From positions 241,073 through 305,072 of the forward strand of contig JAIELP010000001.1 of the NCBI GenBank assembly GCA_019752925.1: a stretch of 64,000 nt of DNA, in the 5' to 3' direction. This document shows positions 1 to 7,933 of this stretch, piece by piece (positions within the stretch are counted from its first letter, which is position 1; every line of letters starts with the position of its first letter). The notes beneath the pieces were generated by a model. It worked only from the letters and a program-made list of their open reading frames with translations. It did no database searches and had not been told where the DNA came from. The position numbers were made by a program, and so were the translations under genes. The DNA comes from a bacterium. Its GTDB lineage: Bacteria; Bdellovibrionota; Bdellovibrionia; Bdellovibrionales; Bdellovibrionaceae.

Positions 1-933
1 ATTTCGATTAACTCTGAAAAGTTGAGCGATAAAGGTTATGCAGAAGTTAGCAACATTTTAAAAAATGAACAAACTTCAAAGTTAGCTTTTGAAGTTGAGC
101 GAAAGCAGCAGATTGTTAATATTGAGCTTAATAGAACTTACCGTGAGTTGAGCCACGTCCAGTATAATACTACCGGAACAGATAAAAAATATGCAGTGAT
201 TACTTTAACAAAATTCAACTCTGGTGCTTGCGGTGAGATATCTACAAGGCTTAAGCAAGCGAATAAGGAAAATGTTAAGGGTTTAATTCTGGATTTACGT
301 GATAATCCCGGCGGTCAGTTAAATGAAGCTGCTTGTATAGCAGGTTTATTTTTAGGTAAAGACAAAAAAGCCTATTACGTAGAATACTTTGACGAAGATA
401 AATCCAATGAAGTGGTGTTAACTTCTGACGAAAAAATTTATCATGGCCCGATGGTTGTATTGGTGAATTCGTTCTCGGCCAGTGCTTCTGAACTATTAGC
501 TGGCGGTCTTCAGGATTACAAGCGAGCGTTAGTTGTTGGTGAAAGAACCTTCGGTAAAGGCACTTTCCAGGAGCCAGAACAGTGGACTGTTAAGTCGACA
601 GTAAGCCTATTTAAAACTCAGGGAGTTTATTTATTGCCTAGCCGCACCTCAACTCAGTTGCGCGGGGTGATACCTGATGTGGTTTTAAATGCTGAAGCAG
701 ATACCCGTCGTGAAGATGTAGTGTATTTTCGTCCGGTAAAATTAAAAAATAATAAAACGAACAAGCTCAGAAACTCTGAAATAGAAAAAGATTTTTCTTT
801 CAGCTCGTGCAAAGTACAAAAAAATAGATCCGCGGAAGATATTTACCTGAGCCAGGGCATCGACTATCTAGGTTGTGTGCAAAAAACTGATATTAATCTG
901 GCGCAAACAGAATTTAAATCAATTATTCAATAA
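1..933 (+). CDS. S41-family C-terminal processing protease (5' end missing)
   Basis: This is the C-terminal part of a serine protease of the S41 (CtpA/tail-specific protease) family, which cleaves proteins in the periplasm. The reading frame is open to base 1, so the start lies outside the window; the first possible internal start (TTG at 22) is not the real one. The frame shows the S41 core: LRDNPGGQL, then a nucleophile-elbow segment NSFSASASELLAGG with the likely catalytic Ser at 475-477, then GERTFGKGTFQ with the general-base Lys at 556-558. A substrate-recognition PDZ domain would be expected upstream and cannot be seen. The last 11 bases overlap the convergent gene on the other strand. 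Which Ctp subgroup it belongs to is undecided. Confidence 0.85.
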   Translation: MSINSEKLSDKGYAEVSNILKNEQTSKLAFEVERKQQIVNIELNRTYRELSHVQYNTTGTDKKYAVITLTKFNSGACGEISTRLKQANKENVKGLILDLRDNPGGQLNEAACIAGLFLGKDKKAYYVEYFDEDKSNEVVLTSDEKIYHGPMVVLVNSFSASASELLAGGLQDYKRALVVGERTFGKGTFQEPEQWTVKSTVSLFKTQGVYLLPSRTSTQLRGVIPDVVLNAEADTRREDVVYFRPVKLKNNKTNKLRNSEIEKDFSFSSCKVQKNRSAEDIYLSQGIDYLGCVQKTDINLAQTEFKSIIQ

Positions 934-2041
934 CAACACAGGCAAAGCCACCACCAGTAGTTTTTAAATTGGTGGTTTGCCCTTGGTACAGGCGTGCCAC
1001 AATCAGCTGGGGTTTGTTTTGATAAGCATAACAGCGTAGATCATATTTAAATTGCAATGTTTCGCTGTTTAACTCGACGCTGACCTCGTCAGGTACTGAT
1101 AATTGCTGCGCAATAAAGTTTTCATTTGATACTTCGTCAAATACTTTGCGGCTTATTGAAGAGCCTTTGTAGGCCTGTTTGCCGCCATAGGATGTTTTAG
1201 GTTTAAAGAAAAGATTTTTTCTATCGGCCCAAATTTGATTGCGGTCGGATTTACCTAAATCATGTATTTTAAGTAAGCTTGTTGGCTTAGCACATTCGCT
1301 TTGCGCATTCCAGTCAAGTAGGCGTTCTTTATCAGCTAGTAAATAATAATCATAGGGCTGAGGTGACAGTTGCAGTTGATTATTATTGTATAAATCACGA
1401 ATAGCCCGGGATTTATTTTCTTCAAGATAAAAATCTGTATAACGATTGTATATGAGTGAGAATTTTTTAAATTCATCAATTTGCGAAATATCAAATATTT
1501 CAGCTTCAAAATTGTTATTTAATAACATTTGTTTAAAAACTAAAAACTCCACATACAAACGCTGCTGAGTCGGGGCCTCATCAACAATGGCCACAGAGTT
1601 GTGCGATTGGCCACTGAGTTTAATTTCGTCCACGAACATTTGTACGAGATCTTGAGTTGAAAAATCAGAAATAGGATTTTTAAGTTTAAGAAATTCGTAA
1701 AGCTCAACACCCATACCAAGAAAAGCGGCATTGGTATTGATTTCGATAAGTTCGGGTTGGCCTTGGGGATTAATATGAAAATCGTAGCTCATGCAAACCG
1801 AATAGTTTGTAGGCCTGCGAAGCGACTTAGATTCAAAACCTGAGCTCAGGTTTTTTTGTCCCCATTCGCGCAAAGCCCAGTAAGACTGAACCTCTTGTTT
1901 TATTTTAGAGATCTGGCCCTGTGACAATTTAATCTGAAAAGGCGATAAAAGCTGATCTGAAACAAGAGGCGACAATTGCTCGGTGCTGAGAGCGGGATAT
2001 TTTTGATTTAAATAAGAAACGAAACTTGCTTTCAAACTCAT
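923..2041 (-). CDS. circularly permuted ATP-grasp family protein
   Basis: No named family member is recognised, but the motifs are those of an ATP-grasp ligase in permuted order. Residues about 86-110 read like the end of a normal ATP-grasp domain (a DFHINPQG strand, then LIEINTNAA with the metal-binding E and N). The nucleotide-binding lysine and glycine segment FKPKTSYGGK lies near residue 281, followed by YDLRCYAY and ARLYQGQTTN with the GG turn at the very end. So the E-x-N element comes first and the ATP-binding half last, as in circularly permuted ATP-grasp proteins. Substrate is unknown; peptide or amine ligation is typical of the fold. ATG at 2041 is chosen over TTG at 2047. No clear Shine-Dalgarno is present. 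It is divergent from exonuclease III, only 37 bases away. Confidence 0.6.
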   Translation of the reverse strand: MSLKASFVSYLNQKYPALSTEQLSPLVSDQLLSPFQIKLSQGQISKIKQEVQSYWALREWGQKNLSSGFESKSLRRPTNYSVCMSYDFHINPQGQPELIEINTNAAFLGMGVELYEFLKLKNPISDFSTQDLVQMFVDEIKLSGQSHNSVAIVDEAPTQQRLYVEFLVFKQMLLNNNFEAEIFDISQIDEFKKFSLIYNRYTDFYLEENKSRAIRDLYNNNQLQLSPQPYDYYLLADKERLLDWNAQSECAKPTSLLKIHDLGKSDRNQIWADRKNLFFKPKTSYGGKQAYKGSSISRKVFDEVSNENFIAQQLSVPDEVSVELNSETLQFKYDLRCYAYQNKPQLIVARLYQGQTTNLKTTGGGFACVVIE

Positions 2042-2078
2042 GCTCAATTATTGTTGCCACATTCGGGGATTATAAACA

Positions 2079-2855
2079 ATGAAAACTCTTAAATTAGTAA
2101 CTTGGAATGTAAACGGAATACGCGCCAGCTATGATAAAGGGCTGAATCAATTTGTGCAGGAATATTCACCTGATATTTTGTGTATTCAGGAAACAAAAGC
2201 TCACAAAGATCAAGTAGAACCGCATAAACAGAGTTTGGGCTATGAGCACAATTACTGGTCGTCTGCAGAACGTAAAGGCTATTCAGGTGTTGCAACGTTC
2301 TTAAAGAAAAAACCGAAAAAAGTTTTAACTGGAATTGATAATCCCGATTATGAAAAAGAAGGCCGCATAGTTTGGACTCAGCATGAAGAGTTTGATTTAT
2401 ACAATATTTATTTTCCTAACGGCGGCTCTGGCGAAGAACGGCATAATTTCAAACAAAAATTTTTAAAAGAGTTAACCGATCATCTTAAATTTGAAATGAA
2501 AAAAGGTAAGCAGATAATTGTGGTGGGTGATTACAATGTAGCTTACTTGGAGTTTGACGTGCACGATCCTAAACGTCTTTCAAAAGAATCAGGTTTTTTA
2601 CCTGAGGAGCGCGAATGGTTTAATGGATTTTTAAAAGCCGGCTTTACGGATGTATTTCGTCAACTTCATCCTGATAAGAAAGAAATGTACTCTTGGTGGT
2701 CCTATCGAGAACTGGCCCGTTCAAGAAACAAAGGCTGGAGAATTGACCATATCTGTGTAACTGAGGGTTTACTTAAGCACATCAAGAGCTGCGACATACT
2801 GATGCAGCAGGTAGGTTCGGATCACTGCCCGGTTATTGCTGAATTTGAGTTTTAA
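2079..2855 (+). CDS. xthA: exodeoxyribonuclease III (AP endonuclease)
   Basis: This enzyme cuts DNA 5' of abasic sites and has 3'-5' exonuclease activity in base-excision repair. The 258-residue protein has the family's length and its motifs in order: LVTWNVNGIRA at the N-terminus (metal-binding Asn), IQETK (catalytic Glu), VVGDYNVA (Asp and Asn), WRIDHICVT and the terminal SDHCPV with the catalytic His. GGGGA at 2066-2070 can serve as ribosome binding site. TATAAA at 2071-2076 sits too close to the ATG to be its promoter -10. A short hairpin terminator follows the stop codon. It is a single-gene unit, divergent from the ATP-grasp gene and convergent with the penicillin-binding protein gene. 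Confidence 0.93.
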   Translation: MKTLKLVTWNVNGIRASYDKGLNQFVQEYSPDILCIQETKAHKDQVEPHKQSLGYEHNYWSSAERKGYSGVATFLKKKPKKVLTGIDNPDYEKEGRIVWTQHEEFDLYNIYFPNGGSGEERHNFKQKFLKELTDHLKFEMKKGKQIIVVGDYNVAYLEFDVHDPKRLSKESGFLPEEREWFNGFLKAGFTDVFRQLHPDKKEMYSWWSYRELARSRNKGWRIDHICVTEGLLKHIKSCDILMQQVGSDHCPVIAEFEF

Positions 2856-2876
2856 AAATGTACGCCGTACTTTTTT
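2854..2876. terminator. bidirectional hairpin terminator
   Basis: A five-A tract, a GTAC/GTAC stem with a GCC loop and a six-T tract lie between the stops of xthA and the convergent transpeptidase gene. The stem is short, but the A and T tracts extend it and make it usable in both directions. Confidence 0.55.
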
Positions 2877-2877
2877 C

Positions 2878-4263
2878 CTAAGTGCGGATAGATCTACGTT
2901 TTTTTGATTTGGTCGATTTACGTGTAGGTCTTTCAACTTTTTCGACTTCGGTTTTTTCTGAGTCTGCATCATTGATGGAGTCATCACTCAGAGCCGTTTC
3001 GCGCTCTTCGATTTTATCTTTAAAGTATTTTCTGAACATCATTTCCCCTAAAGCTGAGGATTTAACGGTCCACTGTTTGACGTTAACCGTAATGGCTGCG
3101 ATGGCAATTTTGCTTTCGCCATCAGATGCATAACCCACAAACCAGTCGTTGCGTCCTTTAGGGCTGGTACCGCTAAAGTGGCCTGTTTTTCCACCCATTT
3201 CAACTTCGCGGAATTTGCGGTCGCGCACAATATGTTTAAAGGTTTTACGTGATGTTCCGGCTAATACGGTTTGTTCCATCATCTGCTGAACTTTAGCAGC
3301 TGATTTAGCACTGATCACTTGGCTTTGAATCAGAGTTGAGCCTGTGTAGATATTTTCATTTTTTTCGTTTTCGATATTTTTAACGATGTAGGGAGAAGGC
3401 ATTTGGCCATCGTTGATAATAGCTGAAGCAATCATGGCTCCGTGAACGGGACTTAATGTATTAAAGCGGTTATAGCCTGATGCTACTTGAGTTAATGCAT
3501 AACCTTTTTCCGTAGGTACAGTTGCCGAGCTTATTTCCACATTGAAATCTGCCGGAATTTCCTGATTAAAATTAAAGCGATTTGCGTATTCAGACAAATC
3601 ATGTGGTTCGATAGATTCTAAACTTAAACGGCCAAAGGCTGTATTGATCGAACGCGCAAAAGCGTCTTTTAATGTAATAAAACGTGTCCAGCGGTTGATT
3701 CGATCAGATAACACATTCTTTTTGTAAAGAGTGTAGTTGCCGCCGTTAAAAGCGATGCGGTGCTCAGGGCTCACTCCGGCTTTATCAACAGCTGTTGCAG
3801 CGGTAATTACTTTAAAAATACTGGCAGCAGGGTAAGTGGCTCTCAGGGCTAAGTTAGCGCCGTCAGGATTGGCTTTTTCAAAGCTCGACATAGCAAGGAT
3901 TTCGCCGGTTTTTGCATCCATCATAACAATTGCGCCATAATCAGGTTTGTATCTTTTTAATAGTGAGTCTGCATGTTCTTGTAGGTCAGATAAAAGAGTG
4001 TAGTTAACTTTGTACTTAGATGTTTTTTCACTGTCTGCGCCATTAAATACGATTTCAGAAGGATATGTGCTGTTGGTGATATTTTCAGAAATAGCTTTAG
4101 CAATGGTTTTGCGTGATTCGATTGGATTTTGACTTGATAAACCACTTTCCAATTTTACAGAATTTTGGTGATTGAACACGAAAAATGCGCTGGCTAACAG
4201 CCCGAAAGGAATTAACATCCATGTTGCTAACTTGTAGCGTCTTTGCTGTGGTATTTGAAACAT
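2878..4263 (-). CDS. penicillin-binding protein, transpeptidase domain
   Basis: A peptidoglycan DD-transpeptidase anchored in the inner membrane. Residues 12-31 form one N-terminal membrane segment with a basic start, and the catalytic domain follows in the periplasm. The three serine acyl-transferase motifs are present: SIFK at 148-151, SIN at 205-207 and KTG at 359-361. The segment GAIVMMDAKTGEILAM is typical of the FtsI/PBP2 transpeptidase domain, but the usual N-terminal dimerisation domain is missing, so this is a compact single-domain protein of 461 residues. The C-terminus is a strongly basic tail rich in Lys, Arg, Ser and Thr, unusual for this family. AGGAAG is placed as a ribosome binding site. 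It is divergent from a TetR regulator 95 bases away, which may control it. Confidence 0.85.
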   Translation of the reverse strand: MFQIPQQRRYKLATWMLIPFGLLASAFFVFNHQNSVKLESGLSSQNPIESRKTIAKAISENITNSTYPSEIVFNGADSEKTSKYKVNYTLLSDLQEHADSLLKRYKPDYGAIVMMDAKTGEILAMSSFEKANPDGANLALRATYPAASIFKVITAATAVDKAGVSPEHRIAFNGGNYTLYKKNVLSDRINRWTRFITLKDAFARSINTAFGRLSLESIEPHDLSEYANRFNFNQEIPADFNVEISSATVPTEKGYALTQVASGYNRFNTLSPVHGAMIASAIINDGQMPSPYIVKNIENEKNENIYTGSTLIQSQVISAKSAAKVQQMMEQTVLAGTSRKTFKHIVRDRKFREVEMGGKTGHFSGTSPKGRNDWFVGYASDGESKIAIAAITVNVKQWTVKSSALGEMMFRKYFKDKIEERETALSDDSINDADSEKTEVEKVERPTRKSTKSKKRRSIRT

Positions 4264-4322
4264 TGTTACACTTCCTGTTTAACGTTGTTGCTGATACTCA
4301 GTATAGCACTAAAAAAAATATG

Positions 4323-4352
4323 TTCTCAAGCCCCCTCATATAGTTTTATTAT
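4323..4352 (+). promoter_or_regulatory. predicted sigma-70 promoter of the TetR gene, leaderless
   Basis: TTCTCA (4323-4328) and TATTAT (4347-4352) are 18 bases apart, placing the transcription start at about the ATG at 4359. There is no Shine-Dalgarno sequence, so a leaderless mRNA is likely. TATACT on the opposite strand (4298-4303) is a candidate -10 for the divergent transpeptidase gene. Confidence 0.4.
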
Positions 4353-4358
4353 AATCAC

Positions 4359-4979
4359 ATGAAAACTAAAGAGAGAATTTTACTAGGCGCCCTTGAACTG
4401 TTTAATGCTAATGCTGCGAGTGAAGTTACCACTAACGACATCGCAAGAGCGCTGAATATGAGCCCCGGAAATCTGTATTTTCATTACAAAAATAAAGAGC
4501 AGATCATTCGAGAACTATTCAAAAGGCTAGCTTCTGAGACTAGTTTAATATGGAAACCTCAAACCAAGTTAGCGAAAAAAAATGAAAAAATTCAGCTTGT
4601 CGACTTTATCGACAAAAACTTACAACTTTACTGGAAATATCGCTTTTTTCACCGTGAACTTTACACACTCAGAAAAAAGGATCCGGAACTGTCGAAGTTA
4701 TGGAGAGCTCATCTTAAAAAATTGAGTCGCTTGATGATCATTTTATACAAGCATTGGGTGAGATCAGGTTACATGCAGCCCATTCAATCCCGCGATGAGA
4801 TGGAGTTTGTGGGCGAATTGTTGTTTGTAGCTTCAAATAGTTTTATGCAGTTTTTTGAAACTGTGGACCGTGCCCCTAATCAGCGAACAATCGAAAAAGC
4901 CAAACGCCACATTATGCGTATGCTGACTCCGTATTTAAGCGGCGAGGTAAAAGCTAGTTTTGAAAAAGGAATTCTATAG
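4359..4979 (+). CDS. TetR/AcrR family transcriptional regulator
   Basis: A 206-residue repressor-type protein. Residues about 3-50 form the TetR DNA-binding domain: KERILLGALELF, then TTNDIARALNMSPGNLYFHYKNKEQII, which contains the helix-turn-helix and the family's typical YFHYKNK recognition element. The remaining helices would bind a ligand and dimerise; the ligand cannot be read from the sequence. The gene has no ribosome binding site and the predicted transcription start coincides with its ATG. It is divergent from the transpeptidase gene, and TetR proteins often control their divergent neighbour, so that gene and the regulator itself are likely targets. Its last 26 bases overlap the convergent gene downstream. 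Confidence 0.88.
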   Translation: MKTKERILLGALELFNANAASEVTTNDIARALNMSPGNLYFHYKNKEQIIRELFKRLASETSLIWKPQTKLAKKNEKIQLVDFIDKNLQLYWKYRFFHRELYTLRKKDPELSKLWRAHLKKLSRLMIILYKHWVRSGYMQPIQSRDEMEFVGELLFVASNSFMQFFETVDRAPNQRTIEKAKRHIMRMLTPYLSGEVKASFEKGIL

Positions 4980-5514
4980 ATCTACGGAACTCCACCGGTC
5001 TTCGTAAAGGTGTTGAACCGTCGTATTCGGAGCTTGGCTGTCCGTAATATAATTTATTTTCCTCAACGGAATAGATGCCATATTTTTTATCGCCACCTTT
5101 AGGAATCTGAGTTTCCTTTGTGTAATTGAATATGGCGCACTTGAGTCCTGTAATATTTTGAGCTTCTCCATTTTTCCAGTTAGTAAAACCACACACCTTA
5201 CGAGTATTAAAGTCATCAATCACACGTTGCTTGAAAACCGTGAGGTTTATTTGCTCGTACATAAAATCTATAAATGTCGGATTTGCATCATTATAAAAGA
5301 CGCTTCCGATAGTTTCAAAACGAAAGGATTCATCACTGCAGTGGGCGTCTTGGTGAAAGAATTCAGTGGTGCTGACTCGGCCCGAGACTTCATAGATCTG
5401 CTCTTTTTTTAGACCTTGCTGGCATTTGAGGACCCATAAACCTGAATTTATGTAAGCAAAGAGAGGTATTGATAAAAAAAAGCTAAAAATGAATATATTG
5501 GCTTTAGAAAGCAT
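4954..5514 (-). CDS. hypothetical exported protein
   Basis: Not recognised. The 186-residue product starts with a Lys followed by a hydrophobic stretch (IFIFSFFLSIPLFAY), a good Sec signal peptide or membrane anchor. The mature part has five cysteines (near residues 30, 59, 109, 126 and the CGF segment), which could form disulphides in the periplasm, and no catalytic motif stands out. The 3' end overlaps the tetR stop region by 26 bases on the other strand. The ribosome binding site is weak. A copy of a short repeat (5542-5556) lies just upstream of the start. Confidence 0.55.
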   Translation of the reverse strand: MLSKANIFIFSFFLSIPLFAYINSGLWVLKCQQGLKKEQIYEVSGRVSTTEFFHQDAHCSDESFRFETIGSVFYNDANPTFIDFMYEQINLTVFKQRVIDDFNTRKVCGFTNWKNGEAQNITGLKCAIFNYTKETQIPKGGDKKYGIYSVEENKLYYGQPSSEYDGSTPLRRPVEFRRSIEFLFQN

Positions 5515-5541
5515 CCAATTCTTATATATGAATTCTAAAAA

Positions 5542-5556
5542 AAGTGCCAGCTACCT
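5542..5556. repeat. dispersed short repeat AAGTGCCAGCTACCT
   Basis: The same 15 bases recur at 12002-12016, and the first 13 recur again at 12020-12032. Here it is preceded by an A tract, so on the minus strand it reads AGGTAGCTGGCAC followed by a run of T. It lies between genes, as REP-like or terminator-like elements do. Confidence 0.6.
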
Positions 5557-5783
5557 TATGAAAAGGGGTTTAGCTTAGTCTTATTAGCTAGATAAAAAGC
5601 TCAATTTATTTAAGTAAAAGTCATTTTTTAGACTTTTTCAGATTTTTAATGCACACAGACATGACTTTAGTTCTAAAAATATCTAAGTAAATTCAATAAC
5701 TTAAAACATTTAATATTTTGTAAGATTTTTTATTGCAATAAATACAATAATACATTTAGATAAGGCGGTTCCAAAGTGGAACT

Positions 5784-5810
5784 TAAGTTTTGGGCAGTAA
5801 GTGCCGATAT
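5784..5810 (+). promoter_or_regulatory. sigma-28 (FliA)-type promoter of the DksA-like gene
   Basis: TAAGTTTT (5784-5791), an 11-base spacer and GCCGATAT (5803-5810) match the flagellar sigma-28 consensus TAAAGTTT-N11-GCCGATAA at 6 of 8 and 7 of 8 positions with exact spacing. The start of transcription would be near 5816, about 28 bases before the ATG at 5845. Confidence 0.6.
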
Positions 5811-5844
5811 TTAAAAACTTAAAAAGATCTCAATGGAGGGGTAT

Positions 5845-6243
5845 ATGGCAAAAGGAATGCAAGCTAAACCGGTTAAAGAAAAATTAACTGATAAGCTCGT
5901 TAAGGATTGCAAAGAAAAGCTATTGAAAACAAAGATGGATCTTTTAAATAGAGTTAAAGAAGCCCGTGAAAAACTCGATTTAGGCGAAAAAGGTGGCGAT
6001 GAAGCCGATCAAACTATGCGCCTTTTAGCTGAACAAGAAATGTTAAATTTAAATGACCGCTTAAGATCTCAGTTATTTGAGATTGAAAGTGCTTTAGGTC
6101 GTATTGAAAGCGGTGCTTTCGGTTTTTGCGAAGAAACTGAAGAGCCGATCGAAGTTGAAAGACTTAAAGCCATTCCTTGGACGCGTTTAAGCATTGAAGG
6201 TGCTGAAATCCGTGAATCAATGGATCGTCGTTACGCTCGCTAA
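5845..6243 (+). CDS. DksA/TraR-family protein with degenerate zinc finger
   Basis: A DksA-like protein, a family that enters the RNA polymerase secondary channel and adjusts initiation, often with ppGpp. The 132-residue product has the long coiled-coil pair (residues about 10-75; DEADQTMRLLAEQEMLNLNDRLR resembles the DksA arm) and the C-terminal fold. The zinc finger has decayed: only the first Cys (GFC) remains, while the positions normally C-x2-C and C-x2-C read CEETEE and LSIEGAE. ATG at 5845 is preferred over ATG at 5833, because GGAGGGG at 5835-5841 would overlap the earlier start and is correctly placed for the later one. The sigma-28-like promoter upstream suggests expression with motility genes. 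Confidence 0.75.
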   Translation: MAKGMQAKPVKEKLTDKLVKDCKEKLLKTKMDLLNRVKEAREKLDLGEKGGDEADQTMRLLAEQEMLNLNDRLRSQLFEIESALGRIESGAFGFCEETEEPIEVERLKAIPWTRLSIEGAEIRESMDRRYAR

Positions 6244-6258
6244 TTAGTATTTGAAATT

Positions 6259-6579
6259 TTAGTTACCTTTAATTGGTACAATCACAGGAGAAGAAACCGA
6301 AGCTGGTTTCTTCTTTTTTTTCTTCTTCTGCTTTTTCTTTAAAACTACTTTTAAACCATCGTTATCATCGGTATCTACTTGAGCTTGTGTGGAAGCGTTT
6401 TGTTTTTTTTGAACATTTAAATAGACATCTTCTTGTTGCGAGTATTCTTCCAGATCAGCGGCGGCTTGAAGTTGTTGCGCAGAGCTTTGCTTGATCAGCT
6501 CATTAAATTGAATATCGGAGGCAAATACGCTGATGCCGATTAAAAAAAATAAAATAGTGAGTAATGTATTGATACCCAA
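6259..6579 (-). CDS. small exported lysine-rich protein, unknown function
   Basis: Not recognised. The 106-residue product begins with a hydrophobic signal peptide (residues 4-20, cleavage likely after VFA). It then has a Gln/Glu-rich, probably helical stretch and a highly basic segment near residues 78-91, almost pure lysine with one Gln, ending in a Pro/Val-rich tail. Such a cluster could bind DNA, RNA or acidic envelope polymers; this is a guess. The start is TTG, with GGAGG four bases upstream. It is convergent with the DksA-like gene, 15 bases apart. Confidence 0.55.
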   Translation of the reverse strand: MGINTLLTILFFLIGISVFASDIQFNELIKQSSAQQLQAAADLEEYSQQEDVYLNVQKKQNASTQAQVDTDDNDGLKVVLKKKQKKKKKKKPASVSSPVIVPIKGN

Positions 6580-6654
6580 AAAACCTCCGTGTTTTTTGTG
6601 TTAATACAGAATATCAGAACGTGTTTAGTTTTCGCTAGAGCGAATGCTGAGCCA

Positions 6655-7725
6655 TTATTTATTTGTGACGATAGTCCAGTTGCAGAGCTTATAAAGCATG
6701 CGGGCACCCACATTTCCGTCCCATTCAGACTCTTCGGCGTCGCCGGAAGAGACTTCGTTTAAATCGAACCCTACGATCGTACGCCCAGATTGAGCCACCA
6801 GATTGAATAAGAAGAAAACTTCGTCTGCCGACAGGCCACCGATGACCGGCGTTCCCGTAGACGGGCAGTAGCGAGGATCAAGGCCATCGATGTCAAAAGA
6901 GATGTAAACCTTTTGTGGTAATTCGCTGATGATGTCGGTTGCAATGGAAGCCCAAGATTCGCCTTTAAGCTGGCGTTGCTTAATGCCGATATCAAAAAAA
7001 GTTTTAATATCAGGGCGTGATTGAACAAAATTATATTCTTCTTCGCAGAAATCACGGATGCCGACTTGAACCAATTTTTTAGGCTTTAGAGCTAAATTCA
7101 TTACGTTGTACATAATAGAGGCATGAGACTGCTCAAAGCCTTGGTAAGCTTGGCGAGTGTCGGAGTGGGCATCGATATGAAGAATGCCGACTTCGCTTTG
7201 ATCATTGGCTGAGTGCTGCTCGCAGATGGCTTTTATAGCGCCAAGTGGGGTGGAGTGGTCGCCGCCCACTAAGCCGAAGAGCTTTCCGGCTTTTAAAATG
7301 GATTTAGTTTGTTGATAAACCCATTCGGTCAGTTCTTTTGAGGCCGCATTTACAACTTCTGTGAGTTTTTGGATTTGAGCCGTATCGTCTGATTGTTCGG
7401 TTTTGAGTTCGATTACTTTTTGGGCAAGTTCTTTATACTTTTTACTCTTAGTCATGACATCTTCAGAGATTTCGCGCATGAAATAGCCTGCTTCATAAGC
7501 GTTTTTAGTTTCGAAGTCGAATAAGTCGATTTGCTCCGAAGCTTCGCGGATGATGCGAGGGCCATTAGAGGCTCCTTTGCCGTAAGACGTTGTTACTTCC
7601 CAAGGAACCGGTAATAAAACCAGCTTGCATTCTTCTTCGGTCAACGGAATGCCGAAAATACCAAATTCAGATGAAATAGTTGTAGTAGGATCAAATTTTT
7701 TAGGTTGAGAATTGCTATCAGACAT
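6655..7725 (-). CDS. speB: ureohydrolase, agmatinase/arginase family
   Basis: A manganese enzyme that hydrolyses a guanidino group to release urea. The metal ligand motifs are complete: GGDHS near residue 155, HIDAHSDTR near 180, and SFDIDGLDP near 274, followed by GTPVIGGLS and GFDLNEVSSGD. Agmatine is the likely substrate because arginine decarboxylase (speA), which makes agmatine, lies 4 kb away. Arginase or a related activity cannot be excluded. The 356-residue protein is longer than classic agmatinase (about 305), because about 50 extra mostly helical residues (roughly 75-140) sit before GGDHS. AAGGGC precedes the ATG. Confidence 0.8.
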   Translation of the reverse strand: MSDSNSQPKKFDPTTTISSEFGIFGIPLTEEECKLVLLPVPWEVTTSYGKGASNGPRIIREASEQIDLFDFETKNAYEAGYFMREISEDVMTKSKKYKELAQKVIELKTEQSDDTAQIQKLTEVVNAASKELTEWVYQQTKSILKAGKLFGLVGGDHSTPLGAIKAICEQHSANDQSEVGILHIDAHSDTRQAYQGFEQSHASIMYNVMNLALKPKKLVQVGIRDFCEEEYNFVQSRPDIKTFFDIGIKQRQLKGESWASIATDIISELPQKVYISFDIDGLDPRYCPSTGTPVIGGLSADEVFFLFNLVAQSGRTIVGFDLNEVSSGDAEESEWDGNVGARMLYKLCNWTIVTNK

Positions 7726-7890
7726 ACAAAAAAGCCCTTCATGTTTTATTGAACAAAAATGATATCAATGAGTTAGTGCATAAATCAGAAAAAATAAATG
7801 ATTTCAGTTTTTTAACCTATTGCGCCATAGCGTCAAAAGTTGAATAAAAGGCCAACTGCCCTCATTGTCTCTCCAAGAGAAATTAATACG

Positions 7891-7916
7891 GAAATTCATT
7901 TATACGAAATGATTTC
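7891..7916 (+). promoter_or_regulatory. inverted repeat in the oppA leader
   Basis: GAAATTCATTT, loop, AAATGATTTC can form a 10-bp stem with one bulged base, 17 bases upstream of the oppA start and just before its GGGGGA ribosome binding site. It could be an operator or an mRNA hairpin. Confidence 0.3.
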
Positions 7917-7933
7917 TGAATGGGGGATATATT

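Larger units (their letters stand above)
5515..5844. other. 330-base intergenic region upstream of the DksA-like gene
   Basis: The stretch is very A+T-rich and holds no convincing open frame. It contains a short dispersed repeat at 5542-5556, an inverted repeat GTTCCA-AAG-TGGAAC at 5768-5782, and a sigma-28-like promoter at 5784-5810. Nothing else is seen. Confidence 0.6.
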
